Shown: one piece after another, positions 7,118-14,122 of the stretch
Position numbering within the stretch: position 1 is the first letter of the stretch
How the letters are laid out: every line of letters begins with the position of its first letter
Assembly (NCBI GenBank): GCA_937906775.1
Contig: CALCUD010000036.1
Coordinates: 1-21,581, forward strand
Direction of reading: 5' to 3'
Source: an uncultured Clostridia bacterium
GTDB lineage: Bacteria > Bacillota > Clostridia > Christensenellales > Aristaeellaceae
Length of the DNA: 21,581 bases
Notes under the pieces: model-generated
Databases searched by the model: none
Seen by the model: the letters and a program-made list of their open reading frames with translations, nothing else
Told to the model about the DNA's origin: nothing
Translations under genes and position numbers: made by a program

Positions 7118-8008
7118 ATGAACGAAAGCAAAACGATCCGCCGCGTCACCTATGTCGGTATTTTCGGAAACATCCTTCTGGTGGCTTTCAAGCTGTATGC
7201 AGGCCTGGCCGGCAAATCGGAAGCCATGGTTTCCGACGCCGTTCATTCCCTTTCCGATGTGTTTGCCACGTTTGTCGCGTATATCGGCATACGCGTATCC
7301 CGAAAAGAAGCGGATCGCGAACACCCCTACGGACACGACCGATTTGAGTGTCTGGCCTCGCTGGTCCTCGGACTGATCCTGCTCGGAACCGGCGTCGGCA
7401 TCGGTGCAGGCGGCGTTCGTTCCATTCTGGCCGGAAACAGCAGTTCCCTGGAAGCCCCCGGCGTAATCGCACTGATTGCCGCCGTTGTATCGATCGTCAC
7501 AAAAGAAAGCATGTTCCGATATACCCGGCATTATGCCATCAAGCTGAACTCCTCCGCCTTCATGGCGGACGCGTGGCATCACCGGTCCGACGCCTTTTCC
7601 TCCATCGGCTCCCTGATCGGGATCGCCGGCGCGCTGCTGGGCTTTCCGGTCATGGATGCCATCGCCTGTGTCATCATCTGCCTGTTCATTCTGAAAGTTG
7701 CCTTCGATATCCTGAAGGACGCCATCAGCAAAATGCTGGACACCTCCTGCGGCATGGAGTGGGACTCGGAAATGACCGCGTTCATTCTCTCCCTGCCCGG
7801 CGTGGAAAAGGTGGACCTGCTGCAATCCCGCAAATTCGGGGATAAGATCTATCTGGACGTAGAGATCTCCGTCGACGGGAGCCTGCCCCTCCGCGAAGCC
7901 CACGAAATCGCCGACAGCGTTCACGATACCGTGGAGGCGAAGCACCCTGAGATCAAACATATCATGATCCACGAAAATCCGTCCCAGCAGGAAACACCGG
8001 CGCCGTGA
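7118..8008 (+). CDS. Cation diffusion facilitator metal exporter (NiCo-riboswitch controlled)
   Basis: CDF proteins are homodimeric membrane antiporters that expel divalent metals (Zn, Co, Ni, Cd, Fe, Mn) in exchange for protons. The 296-residue protein has about six hydrophobic segments over residues 10-205, then a cytoplasmic ferredoxin-like domain (about 210-285). Site A residues appear in SDAVHSLSD (Asp40, His43, Asp47) and DAWHHRSD (Asp151, His154, His155, Asp158). HPYGHDRFE (69-77) is the typical loop after TM2. The upstream NiCo riboswitch suggests Ni/Co as physiological substrates. I chose ATG 7118, with TGAGG about 9 bases upstream, over the TTG at 7103, which overlaps that site. It appears monocistronic, though the PHP gene 213 bases downstream has no obvious promoter. 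Confidence 0.95.
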   Translation: MNESKTIRRVTYVGIFGNILLVAFKLYAGLAGKSEAMVSDAVHSLSDVFATFVAYIGIRVSRKEADREHPYGHDRFECLASLVLGLILLGTGVGIGAGGVRSILAGNSSSLEAPGVIALIAAVVSIVTKESMFRYTRHYAIKLNSSAFMADAWHHRSDAFSSIGSLIGIAGALLGFPVMDAIACVIICLFILKVAFDILKDAISKMLDTSCGMEWDSEMTAFILSLPGVEKVDLLQSRKFGDKIYLDVEISVDGSLPLREAHEIADSVHDTVEAKHPEIKHIMIHENPSQQETPAP

Positions 8009-8221
8009 AAAAGGCCGTACCCTTCGGTTTCACCGGGCCCGTCCGAAAGCACGGCGAAGCCGGATTGCCGGACTGTCCGAAAGGAATGAAAAAGCCGGCA
8101 ATGTTTACACCGGGAAGGAATCACCGGCAATGATGACGAACTGACAGCAATGAATCACTGACCGTCTTTATCCGGACCGGCCAAAGAGAAGGATAAGGCG
8201 GAATCATCCCGGAGGATATTC

Positions 8222-9100
8222 ATGAAATACTTTTCAGACTCCGTCCCCTTCCGGAAAGCCAATTTCCATTGCCACACCACCGAATCCGACGGGCGGCTGA
8301 CCCCGGCGGAATGCATGGCCCTGTACCGGAAAGCGGGCTATGAGATCCTGGCGATCACCGATCACAAACGCGTCACAGACCCGGGAAAGGCCCCGGACGG
8401 CCTGCTGATGATCCCCGGGACCGAACTGGATTTTCAGCTGCCTGGACAGTGGGTTCATCTCATCGGACTCGGCATGAGCGAAAGGATCGCTGCGGAATGG
8501 GACCGTAACGGAACCCCGCAGCAGGCCGTGAACGATATCCTTCGGCTGGGCGGCGTCGCGCTTCTGGCCCATCCGGCCTGGTCCCTGAACACGCCGGATT
8601 TTATCGCCTCCCTCAAAGGCGTCTGCGGCGCGGAAATCTGGAATTCCGTTTCCACCGTCCCGCATAACGCGGACCGGGCGGATTCCTCCTCCCTGCTGGA
8701 TGTCGCCTGGGCCTCCGGCGCATCGCTCCTTCCGGTCTTTGCAAACGACGATTCCCATTTCTACGATTCGGAAGCCACCGTCGCCGCGACGATGGTCCAG
8801 ACCGGAGAACTCACGGAAGCCGCTGTTTTGGATGCGCTGAAGAACGGCCGATTCTATGCCACCCTCGGTCCGCAGATCCGTCAGATCGAAACCGACGGTT
8901 ACACGCTGACCGTTCACTGCAGCGAAGCCGAAACTGTGATCTTCTACTCCAATATGCCCTGGGTCTCCGACCGCACAATTACAGGGCGCAAAATAACCGA
9001 AGCCACCTATGTCATTTCTCCGGGCGACCGGTATGTCCGCGTTGAAGTCCGGGACGCCGCCGGACGGAAAGCCTGGTCCGCGCCGGTCCCGGTCAACTGA
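8222..9100 (+). CDS. PHP-domain metal-dependent phosphoesterase
   Basis: This 292-residue protein belongs to the polymerase-and-histidinol-phosphatase (PHP) family. Metal-ligand motifs are in order: HCHTTESDG (residues 16-24), ITDH (45-48), GTELDF (66-71), a His79 region, AHPAW (116-120) and NDDSH (175-179). The TSDG-type N-terminus resembles nucleoside 3',5'-bisphosphate and oligonucleotide phosphatases such as YciV/TrpH, but the substrate is not determined here. Residues about 225-292 form an extra beta-rich C-terminal tail (YTLTVHCSEAE, RYVRVEVRDAAG). CCGGAGG lies 8 bases before the ATG. The gene ends 34 bases before a bidirectional terminator. It may be read through from the transporter gene; no promoter was recognised in the 213-base gap at 8009-8221, which holds only short CCGGCAATG direct repeats. 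Confidence 0.88.
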   Translation: MKYFSDSVPFRKANFHCHTTESDGRLTPAECMALYRKAGYEILAITDHKRVTDPGKAPDGLLMIPGTELDFQLPGQWVHLIGLGMSERIAAEWDRNGTPQQAVNDILRLGGVALLAHPAWSLNTPDFIASLKGVCGAEIWNSVSTVPHNADRADSSSLLDVAWASGASLLPVFANDDSHFYDSEATVAATMVQTGELTEAAVLDALKNGRFYATLGPQIRQIETDGYTLTVHCSEAETVIFYSNMPWVSDRTITGRKITEATYVISPGDRYVRVEVRDAAGRKAWSAPVPVN

Positions 9101-9129
9101 AACCGGCCCCGTTCCCTTGCCCGGACAGC

Positions 9130-9162
9130 AAAAAAGCCGGATCCCCGTTCGGGGATCCGGCT
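9130..9162. terminator. Bidirectional terminator between convergent genes
   Basis: AGCCGGATCCCC (9135-9146), loop GTTC, GGGGATCCGGCT (9151-9162) is a perfect 12-bp stem. An A run at 9130-9135 gives a T tract for the minus-strand transcript, and T-rich GCCTTATTCTTTC follows for the plus strand. It serves both the PHP gene and the small exported protein gene. Confidence 0.9.
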
Positions 9163-9181
9163 GCCTTATTCTTTCGGGAAA

Positions 9182-9541
9182 TCAGTGTTTTCCGCCGCCG
9201 CTGCCCGGGACGACCATCAGCGGATCGACATCGCAGACCTGATTGTCGATGGTGATCTGTTCCATGACGCACTTCGTCTTCACGCCATTCGCGGCCGCAT
9301 AGTTCGCAGCGGCGTCGCAGATCCCGTTGGCCACCTTTACCGCCAGCGCGGCGTCATTGACCTTGGTCTTCTGCGCAATGCCCACAACGACCTTCGTTGC
9401 CGTGTTGGCAAGGCTTACAGCCGTGTAGGACGCCACCGTCTGAGCCGTCTTCTTCAGCAGATTGGAGATTCCGCATGCCGACGCGGCGGAACAGCCGATC
9501 ACCAGAATGACGACCAGCAACAGACATAGACACTTTTTCAT
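9182..9541 (-). CDS. Small exported Ala-rich protein, possible lipoprotein
   Basis: I do not recognise this 119-residue protein. It starts MKKCLCLLLVVILVIGC, a short basic n-region and hydrophobic core. VIGC (Cys17) fits a lipobox; an alternative signal peptidase I site is ASA-C at 21-23. The mature part is Ala/Val-rich and probably helical over residues 25-90. Further cysteines are at 23, 75, 91 and 103, and the tail is DPLMVVPGSGGGKH. ATG 9541 is chosen over an upstream start because GAGGGGG precedes it and the signal peptide then begins properly. It has its own consensus promoter and a strong terminator, so it should be an independent, well-expressed transcript. Function is unknown. Confidence 0.8.
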   Translation of the reverse strand: MKKCLCLLLVVILVIGCSAASACGISNLLKKTAQTVASYTAVSLANTATKVVVGIAQKTKVNDAALAVKVANGICDAAANYAAANGVKTKCVMEQITIDNQVCDVDPLMVVPGSGGGKH

Positions 9542-9613
9542 GAAAATTTCCCCCTCTTCCCTGTCGATTATCATTTTCATTTACGGCGGTTGCCCGCCCT
9601 GCTTTCTGATGAC

Positions 9614-9642
9614 ATCATAACAGGGAAAAAGGGGTTTGTCAA
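9614..9642 (-). promoter_or_regulatory. Consensus promoter of the small exported protein gene
   Basis: On the minus strand, perfect TTGACA (9637-9642), 17 bases, then TATGAT (9614-9619). The surrounding 9642-9745 is strikingly T-rich on the plus strand (A-rich on the minus), which could act as an UP element. The leader to the ATG is about 65 bases. Confidence 0.85.
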
Positions 9643-9747
9643 CGGTTTTTGTAACTTTTTTGCGGTTACTTTTGGTTTTTCATGTCACTGTTTTTCCGTT
9701 GTTTTTGCTTGCGTTTCACGAATTTTGTACAATTTGTACGGATATTT

Positions 9748-10668
9748 TCACTTCCCAATCAACATATAGTGACTCATTCTTCCATCCCGTACCATTTGCA
9801 GTAATTTTTCAGTGACCCTCCGATCATATTTTTCCGGCATATTATATAATTCCGCGGCGGCCTCCTCCATGCTCCTGGGATTGCTGTAGACGCGTTTCCT
9901 GGTCATGGCGTCAAAAGCGTCGGCTACCGAAAGGATCCGGACCTCCGGAGGAATCTTTTCCGCGCAGAGCCCGTCGGGATAGCCGCTTCCGTCCAGCCGC
10001 TCATGATGCATACGGGCCAGCCCCGCGATCCTTTCGCCGAAAATAGGCAGCAGGCGGTTCCAGCTTTCCTCGGGATGCTTTTTGATCACCGCGTACTCCT
10101 CGTCGGTCAGCTTCGCCGGCTTGCAAAGGATCTCCCGCGGAATCATGCATTTTCCGACATCGTGGAACAGCGCGCCGACCACAAAAGCGTCCAGCTCCAG
10201 CTCCAGATGAAGGGGCTTCTGCAGCGCTTCGTACAGTTTGACCGCATAAAACAGAACCGCGTTGCTGTGCGTTTCCGTATACTGATCCTGTTCTTCGATC
10301 TGCCGGAGCTGTTCGCTCAGCGTTTCACGCCAGACGTCCACCCGATCGTAGGTCGGCGTATTGGTAACGCACAGGACCGTTGTATCCTCCACCGCTTTCA
10401 TCAGGACAGTTTCCCTGAGACGGTGGACCGTAAAGCACTCTCCCGCGGTAAGGCGCTCCTTGATTTCGGCGTCTGTTCCGAGCTCGACGCATCCGGAAAG
10501 AATGAAATAGAACTCAAACCCCGACGGATCTGCCGCGGGGGTCAGCCAGGCAACCGAATCCTTTGCGACGTTCTGGGTCATGATCTCGTTATCGCCCACT
10601 TTAGCCAGCAGGTTCAGAGCATTCCAGGAATCGCAGGTGCTCAGTTTCCGGATATTGAGCCCTTCCAT
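9748..10668 (-). CDS. Cupin-like sensor plus HD-GYP domain protein
   Basis: A 306-residue two-domain protein. Residues about 30-105 form a beta-rich cupin-like barrel (FEFYFILSGCVELG, then LTAGECFTVHRL). Residues about 130-300 are an HD-GYP phosphodiesterase domain: ALFHDVGK (166-173, HD at 169-170), a KKHPEESW segment, MHHERLDGSGYP (220-231) and a VADAFDAMT stretch (248-256). HD-GYP enzymes typically hydrolyse cyclic di-GMP, or sometimes cGAMP, to linear nucleotide or mononucleotide. The metal-binding and GYP residues are intact, so activity is plausible. No membrane segment or receiver domain is seen; the cupin may sense a small molecule. AAAGGAG precedes the ATG. It is 24 bases after luxS and likely its operon partner. 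Confidence 0.9.
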   Translation of the reverse strand: MEGLNIRKLSTCDSWNALNLLAKVGDNEIMTQNVAKDSVAWLTPAADPSGFEFYFILSGCVELGTDAEIKERLTAGECFTVHRLRETVLMKAVEDTTVLCVTNTPTYDRVDVWRETLSEQLRQIEEQDQYTETHSNAVLFYAVKLYEALQKPLHLELELDAFVVGALFHDVGKCMIPREILCKPAKLTDEEYAVIKKHPEESWNRLLPIFGERIAGLARMHHERLDGSGYPDGLCAEKIPPEVRILSVADAFDAMTRKRVYSNPRSMEEAAAELYNMPEKYDRRVTEKLLQMVRDGRMSHYMLIGK

Positions 10669-10692
10669 TCCGCTTTCTCCTTTCCGGACAGG

Positions 10693-11154
10693 TTATACCG
10701 GATACGACATCGTATCGGCGCTGCAATGTTCCAATATCATCAGATAGGCTTCCGCCTCGCGTCCGGCTTCTTTCAGATCGTGCTCCAGCCAGTTTCCGCA
10801 TTCCCGCTTCTGCGCTCCGGGGATTTCCCCTTCAAAAGCCGCGGCGAACCGGAACGCGTCCCGGATCAGAGAAACCGCGTCCCCCGCGCTGACGCTGTCG
10901 CGCAGCACGATATAAAACCCGGTCCGGCAGCCCATGGGACCGGTGTAGACCACCTCGTCCGCGCGAGCGCTGTTACGGAGATACGTCGCCAGCAGATGCT
11001 CCAGCGTGTGAAGGCCCTTCTGATCCAGATAGTCTCCCGCATTCGGGACCTTCATCCGGACGTCATAGGTGACGCAGTCGCCATCCACCCGGGATACATA
11101 AAGCCCCGGCCGGAGCGTATCGTGATTGACGGTGAACGACGCGATCTTTTTCAT
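10693..11154 (-). CDS. luxS: S-ribosylhomocysteine lyase LuxS
   Basis: LuxS cleaves S-ribosylhomocysteine to homocysteine and DPD, the precursor of autoinducer 2, as part of the activated-methyl cycle. The 153-residue protein shows the metal-site motif HTLEH (residues 49-53, His49 and His53) and the third ligand Cys119 in ECGNW. The catalytic cysteine is Cys76 in GPMGCRTGFY. This is the usual length. The ATG at 11154 is chosen because GGGAGG ends 6 bases upstream; two further in-frame ATGs lie on or before that site. It sits 13 bases after ppk2 and 24 before the HD-GYP gene. No Pfs nucleosidase gene is in view. Confidence 0.97.
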   Translation of the reverse strand: MKKIASFTVNHDTLRPGLYVSRVDGDCVTYDVRMKVPNAGDYLDQKGLHTLEHLLATYLRNSARADEVVYTGPMGCRTGFYIVLRDSVSAGDAVSLIRDAFRFAAAFEGEIPGAQKRECGNWLEHDLKEAGREAEAYLMILEHCSADTMSYPV

Positions 11155-11167
11155 CGGCATCCTCCCG

Positions 11168-12028
11168 TCAGTCATTTTCAAGTTCTTCCATCGCGGCAGG
11201 AATCTTCGCGGCTTCCTCGCTGTTCAGCGGAGGGAACTGGGGATCCATGTCCTCAAGCGTCTTGACGAGGATCTCGCTGAACAGGTAGCGTGTATACCAT
11301 TTGGCGTCCGCCGGCAGAACATACCAGGGGGCGTTCTTCGTGCCGGTCGCGTTGATGGCGTCTTCAAACGCTTTATCGTACGCGTCCCACAGGGCGCGCT
11401 CCTTCATGTCGCTGACGGAAAGCTTCCAATGTTTTTCGGGAAGCTCCAGGCGGTCCATAAAGCGCTGCTTCTGTTCTTCCTTGGACACATTGAGGAAGAT
11501 CTTGACAACGCGGTAACCGTTTTCCCACAGATACTGCTCCCAATCGTTCAGCTGACGGTAGCGGCGTTCAAAAAAGTCGTCGGTGATGCAGCGCTTCGCC
11601 ATTGTATAACCGTTCTGCATATTGTGGACCTTGACCACCAGCACATCCTCATAGTGGCTGCGATTGAAAACACCGATCGTACCCCGCTCCGGGATCGCCT
11701 GATTGATACGCCACAGATAATCGTGCCCGAGCTCGGTCTTGTTCGGAGCTTTGAAGGAGTGTACCTCCAGCGCGGCCGGATTCAGCCCGGAAAGAACCTT
11801 TTTGATGAGGCTGTCCTTCCCGGCGGCGTCCCGCGCCTGAAGCGCGATGATCAGGCCTTCTTCTTTTGCCGCGTAAAGCTTTTCCTGCAATTCGCAGGCA
11901 CGGGCAATATTCTCGGCCGTCATCGTGATCAGGACCTGTTTATCCGCCTTGTGCTCCCCCGCGCCTGTCGGCATTTCGGAGATCCTCAGTTCTCTGGATC
12001 CGTCAAAGCAGTAATCTTTCAGTGACAT
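11168..12028 (-). CDS. Polyphosphate kinase 2 family protein (PPK2)
   Basis: PPK2 enzymes transfer phosphate between polyphosphate and nucleotides, often phosphorylating ADP, GDP or AMP. The 286-residue single-domain protein has the Walker A-like QARDAAGKDS (residues 64-73), a Walker B region GTIGVFNRSHYEDVL (116-130) and a basic lid segment (DDFFERRYRQLNDWE). Flanking acidic and basic patches fit a polyphosphate-binding tunnel. Whether it is a class I, II or III enzyme (ADP, AMP or both) cannot be fixed by eye, although the size fits the single-domain forms. AAAGGGG lies 7 bases before the ATG. It is the first gene of an operon with luxS and the HD-GYP gene, from the promoter at 12057-12086. 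Confidence 0.93.
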   Translation of the reverse strand: MSLKDYCFDGSRELRISEMPTGAGEHKADKQVLITMTAENIARACELQEKLYAAKEEGLIIALQARDAAGKDSLIKKVLSGLNPAALEVHSFKAPNKTELGHDYLWRINQAIPERGTIGVFNRSHYEDVLVVKVHNMQNGYTMAKRCITDDFFERRYRQLNDWEQYLWENGYRVVKIFLNVSKEEQKQRFMDRLELPEKHWKLSVSDMKERALWDAYDKAFEDAINATGTKNAPWYVLPADAKWYTRYLFSEILVKTLEDMDPQFPPLNSEEAAKIPAAMEELEND

Positions 12029-12056
12029 ATCTATTCCCCTTTGATGTAGTAAAGTT

Positions 12057-12086
12057 ATTATACGCTAACCAATAAAGAAAAATCAA
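12057..12086 (-). promoter_or_regulatory. Promoter of the ppk2-luxS-HD-GYP operon
   Basis: On the minus strand, TTGATT (12081-12086), 18 bases, then a perfect TATAAT (12057-12062). The predicted start, near 12050, gives a leader of about 20 bases that contains little beyond the ribosome-binding site. Confidence 0.78.
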
Positions 12087-12148
12087 GCCTTCAGCCGGTT
12101 TCCACAATAATATCGTATAAACGGTATATAAATCTGCTCAATACCCGT

Positions 12149-12466
12149 TCAGAAAAGCATCAGGATCCCCTGCGCCGCAGCCACCGCCGCGCAGGCCGCC
12201 ATGGCCACGGTCAGCAGGCTCTTTCCTTTCCAGGCCAGCAGCACGGCAACGGTTACACCGGCAACCGCCGTCCGGAGATCTCCTGTGGAATACAGCACGT
12301 CGGGAAAGGTCATGGCGCCCAGGACCGCGTAGGGAATATAGGTCAGAAACGAGCGGAAGAACCGGCTCCGGATCGGCTTCCGGAACACGGTCAGCGGCAG
12401 CATCCGGATCAGATAGGTCACGATCGCCATCACCGCAAGATATTTCAGAAAATTCTCCCAGTTCAC
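12149..12466 (-). CDS. azlD: AzlD-family branched-chain amino acid exporter subunit
   Basis: A 105-residue membrane protein with three to four hydrophobic segments and the AzlD signature near its N-terminus (VTYLIRMLPLTVF). AzlD is the small partner of AzlC; together they export branched-chain amino acids and their analogues. The start is GTG 12466, overlapping the azlC stop as GTGA with GGAGG 6 bases upstream, so translation is probably coupled. A frame of similar size in the alternative reading phase is a shadow. The 120 bases downstream contain the promoter of ppk2 but no obvious terminator for this gene. Confidence 0.9.
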   Translation of the reverse strand: MNWENFLKYLAVMAIVTYLIRMLPLTVFRKPIRSRFFRSFLTYIPYAVLGAMTFPDVLYSTGDLRTAVAGVTVAVLLAWKGKSLLTVAMAACAAVAAAQGILMLF

Positions 12467-13179
12467 GGCTCATCCTCCTTTACCGGGTAAAGCGCGGCGC
12501 CGGCTGCCGCCGCACCCACCGCGCAAAGGATGATCGCGAATCCGGAGGAAACGCGGTTCAGTCCGGGAAGATAGCGGAAGCACAGGCTCAGCGCCACCGC
12601 CGCCGCCACCACGAACCGGACTGGCTTCTGCTTCCGGGCGGGCGGCAGAATGATCGCCAGGAACATTCCGTAGATCGCGATCCCCAGCGCGCTGCGGATA
12701 AACTCCGGAAGCAGAGTCCCGGCCACAGCCCCCAGCAGGGTCCCCACGGTCCACCCCACCCAGGGCATGGCCATCAGACCGTAAAGGTAATCCCTTCCGA
12801 CTTTTCCGGACTGGGAAGAGGCGACGGCGAAAATCTCGTCAGTGTTGGCAAAAGAGAAAAACATCCGGCGCGGCGTATTCATGTCCTTGTCCAGTTTCCG
12901 TCCGAGAGAAAGGGACATCAGCGCGTAGCGCAGATTGATCGTCAGCTGCGTCAGCGCCATCTCCGCCAGTTCCGCCAGCGTCGCCGCTCCGGAGGCCATC
13001 AGCGGAAGACCCGCGAGCTGACCGGCGCTGGTCAGATTGGTCGCCGAGATCAGAACCGCCTGGATCCAGGTCAGCCCGGCTCCCGTCGCCTGCATCCCGA
13101 AGGCAAAGGACACGCTGAGATATCCCAGCGCGATCGGGATCCCGTCACGGATTCCCCGTATAAACCGTTCGTTTTTCAT
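12463..13179 (-). CDS. azlC: AzlC-family branched-chain amino acid permease
   Basis: AzlC is the large membrane subunit of the branched-chain amino acid exporter. The 238-residue protein has about six to eight hydrophobic segments. It carries the family N-terminus GIRDGIPIALGYLSVSFAFGMQA (broken across residues 10-32), a NLTSAGQLAG motif near 48-57 and NLRYALMSLSL near 82-92. Length is normal. It begins at an ATG preceded only by a weak GCAGG, so the start is the least certain in this window. It is expressed with azlD, and starts about 60 bases after the yebC terminator. Only a weak promoter candidate (TTGTCA near 13234-13239) lies in that gap. No Lrp-type regulator is adjacent. Confidence 0.9.
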   Translation of the reverse strand: MKNERFIRGIRDGIPIALGYLSVSFAFGMQATGAGLTWIQAVLISATNLTSAGQLAGLPLMASGAATLAELAEMALTQLTINLRYALMSLSLGRKLDKDMNTPRRMFFSFANTDEIFAVASSQSGKVGRDYLYGLMAMPWVGWTVGTLLGAVAGTLLPEFIRSALGIAIYGMFLAIILPPARKQKPVRFVVAAAVALSLCFRYLPGLNRVSSGFAIILCAVGAAAAGAALYPVKEDEP

Positions 13180-13236
13180 CCTGCGGCCGGAGCGCCCGGC
13201 GGCGTTCCGGTATTCCCTCTTTCCTTTTATGATGAC

Positions 13237-13268
13237 AAAACGCCGACACCCGGATTCAGGTATCGGCG
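13237..13268 (-). terminator. Intrinsic terminator of yebC
   Basis: On the minus strand, CGCCGA-T-ACC (13268-13259) pairs with GGT-G-TCGGCG (13250-13241), a 9-bp stem with one mismatch and an 8-base loop. TTTT follows at 13240-13237. It lies 30 bases after the yebC stop. Confidence 0.8.
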
Positions 13269-13298
13269 GTAAAGCCCGTCAGAAGCAGACAAAGGAGA

Positions 13299-14048
13299 TC
13301 AGTCCTCGTCGTCATCCTCTTCGGGCAGATCGGCGTTGTGATACACGTTTTGCACGTCGTCGCTCTCCTCGAGCAGATCCAGCATCTTCTGGATCTTTTC
13401 GATCGTGTCCGGATCGGTCACAGCAACGGTGTTCTGCGGGATCTTCTGCACTTCGGCGCTCAGGAAGGTCATTCCCTGTTTTTCGAGCGCTTCGCGGACC
13501 GTGCTGAATTCGTTCGGGTCGGTATAGATCTCGTAGACCTCTTCTTCGACCTTGACGTCCTCGGCGCCGGCTTCCAGCGCGATCATCATCATCTCGTCCT
13601 CATCGGAACCGGGCTCCTTCTCGATCACGAGAACGCCGCGGGTATCGAACATGAAGCCAACGGACCCGGTCGTCCCCATGTTTCCGCCATATTTGGCAAA
13701 GCAGTGACGGATATCGGAAGCCGTACGGTTGCGATTGTCGGAAATGGTATCCACGATGATCGCCACGCCGCCGGGAGCATATCCTTCATAGGTAATCTCC
13801 TCGTACACGACGTTGCTCAGTTCACCGCTGGCCTTTTTAATGGAGCGCTGGATATTGTCATTGGGCATGTTGTTCGCTTTGGCCTTGGCAATAATATCAC
13901 GCAGCTTGCCGTTGGAATCGGGGTTCGCCCCGCCTTCGCGGACCGCGATCGCGATCTCGCGGCCGATCTTGGTGAACACAGCACCGCGCTGCGCGTCGGC
14001 CTTGCCCTTTTTCGCCTGAATATTATGCCATTTGGAATGTCCCGACAT
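13299..14048 (-). CDS. YebC/PmpR (TACO1) family protein
   Basis: The 249-residue protein begins with the family hallmark MSGHSKWHNIQAKKGKAD and has the conserved segments NMPNDNIQRSIKKA and YEGYAPGGVAIIVD, plus an acidic tail (EEDDDED). Members were described as DNA-binding regulators (PmpR) and, for some, as ribosome-associated factors that relieve stalling at proline-rich stretches, like mitochondrial TACO1. Which role applies cannot be read here. ATG 14048 is chosen because GGAGGGG precedes it and it gives the canonical N-terminus; an ATG 48 bases upstream is less likely. It has its own promoter and terminator, so it is a monocistronic unit. Confidence 0.95.
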   Translation of the reverse strand: MSGHSKWHNIQAKKGKADAQRGAVFTKIGREIAIAVREGGANPDSNGKLRDIIAKAKANNMPNDNIQRSIKKASGELSNVVYEEITYEGYAPGGVAIIVDTISDNRNRTASDIRHCFAKYGGNMGTTGSVGFMFDTRGVLVIEKEPGSDEDEMMMIALEAGAEDVKVEEEVYEIYTDPNEFSTVREALEKQGMTFLSAEVQKIPQNTVAVTDPDTIEKIQKMLDLLEESDDVQNVYHNADLPEEDDDED

Positions 14049-14082
14049 GGTATCCCCTCCAGAATCATCAAAAATACGGAAT

Positions 14083-14112
14083 ATTATATCATTCACCTGT
14101 GAAACCCGTCAA
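14083..14112 (-). promoter_or_regulatory. Promoter of yebC
   Basis: On the minus strand, TTGACG (14107-14112), 18 bases, then a perfect TATAAT (14083-14088). It begins 10 bases past the uvrA stop. No terminator separates uvrA from yebC, so some read-through is likely. Confidence 0.75.
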
Positions 14113-14122
14113 GCCCGGCAGG

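Noticed and set aside
8085..8150. Short CCGGCAATG direct repeats in the gap before the PHP gene
   Set aside because: There are only two good copies, without regular spacing or palindromic units. CCGG is very common in this genome, so chance is enough; this is not CRISPR.
9645..9690. GTAAC-TTTTTTGCG-GTTAC hairpin with T tracts, considered as the terminator of the HD-GYP gene
   Set aside because: The T run follows on the plus strand, but the HD-GYP gene reads on the minus strand, where A tracts result. The stem is only 5 bp.
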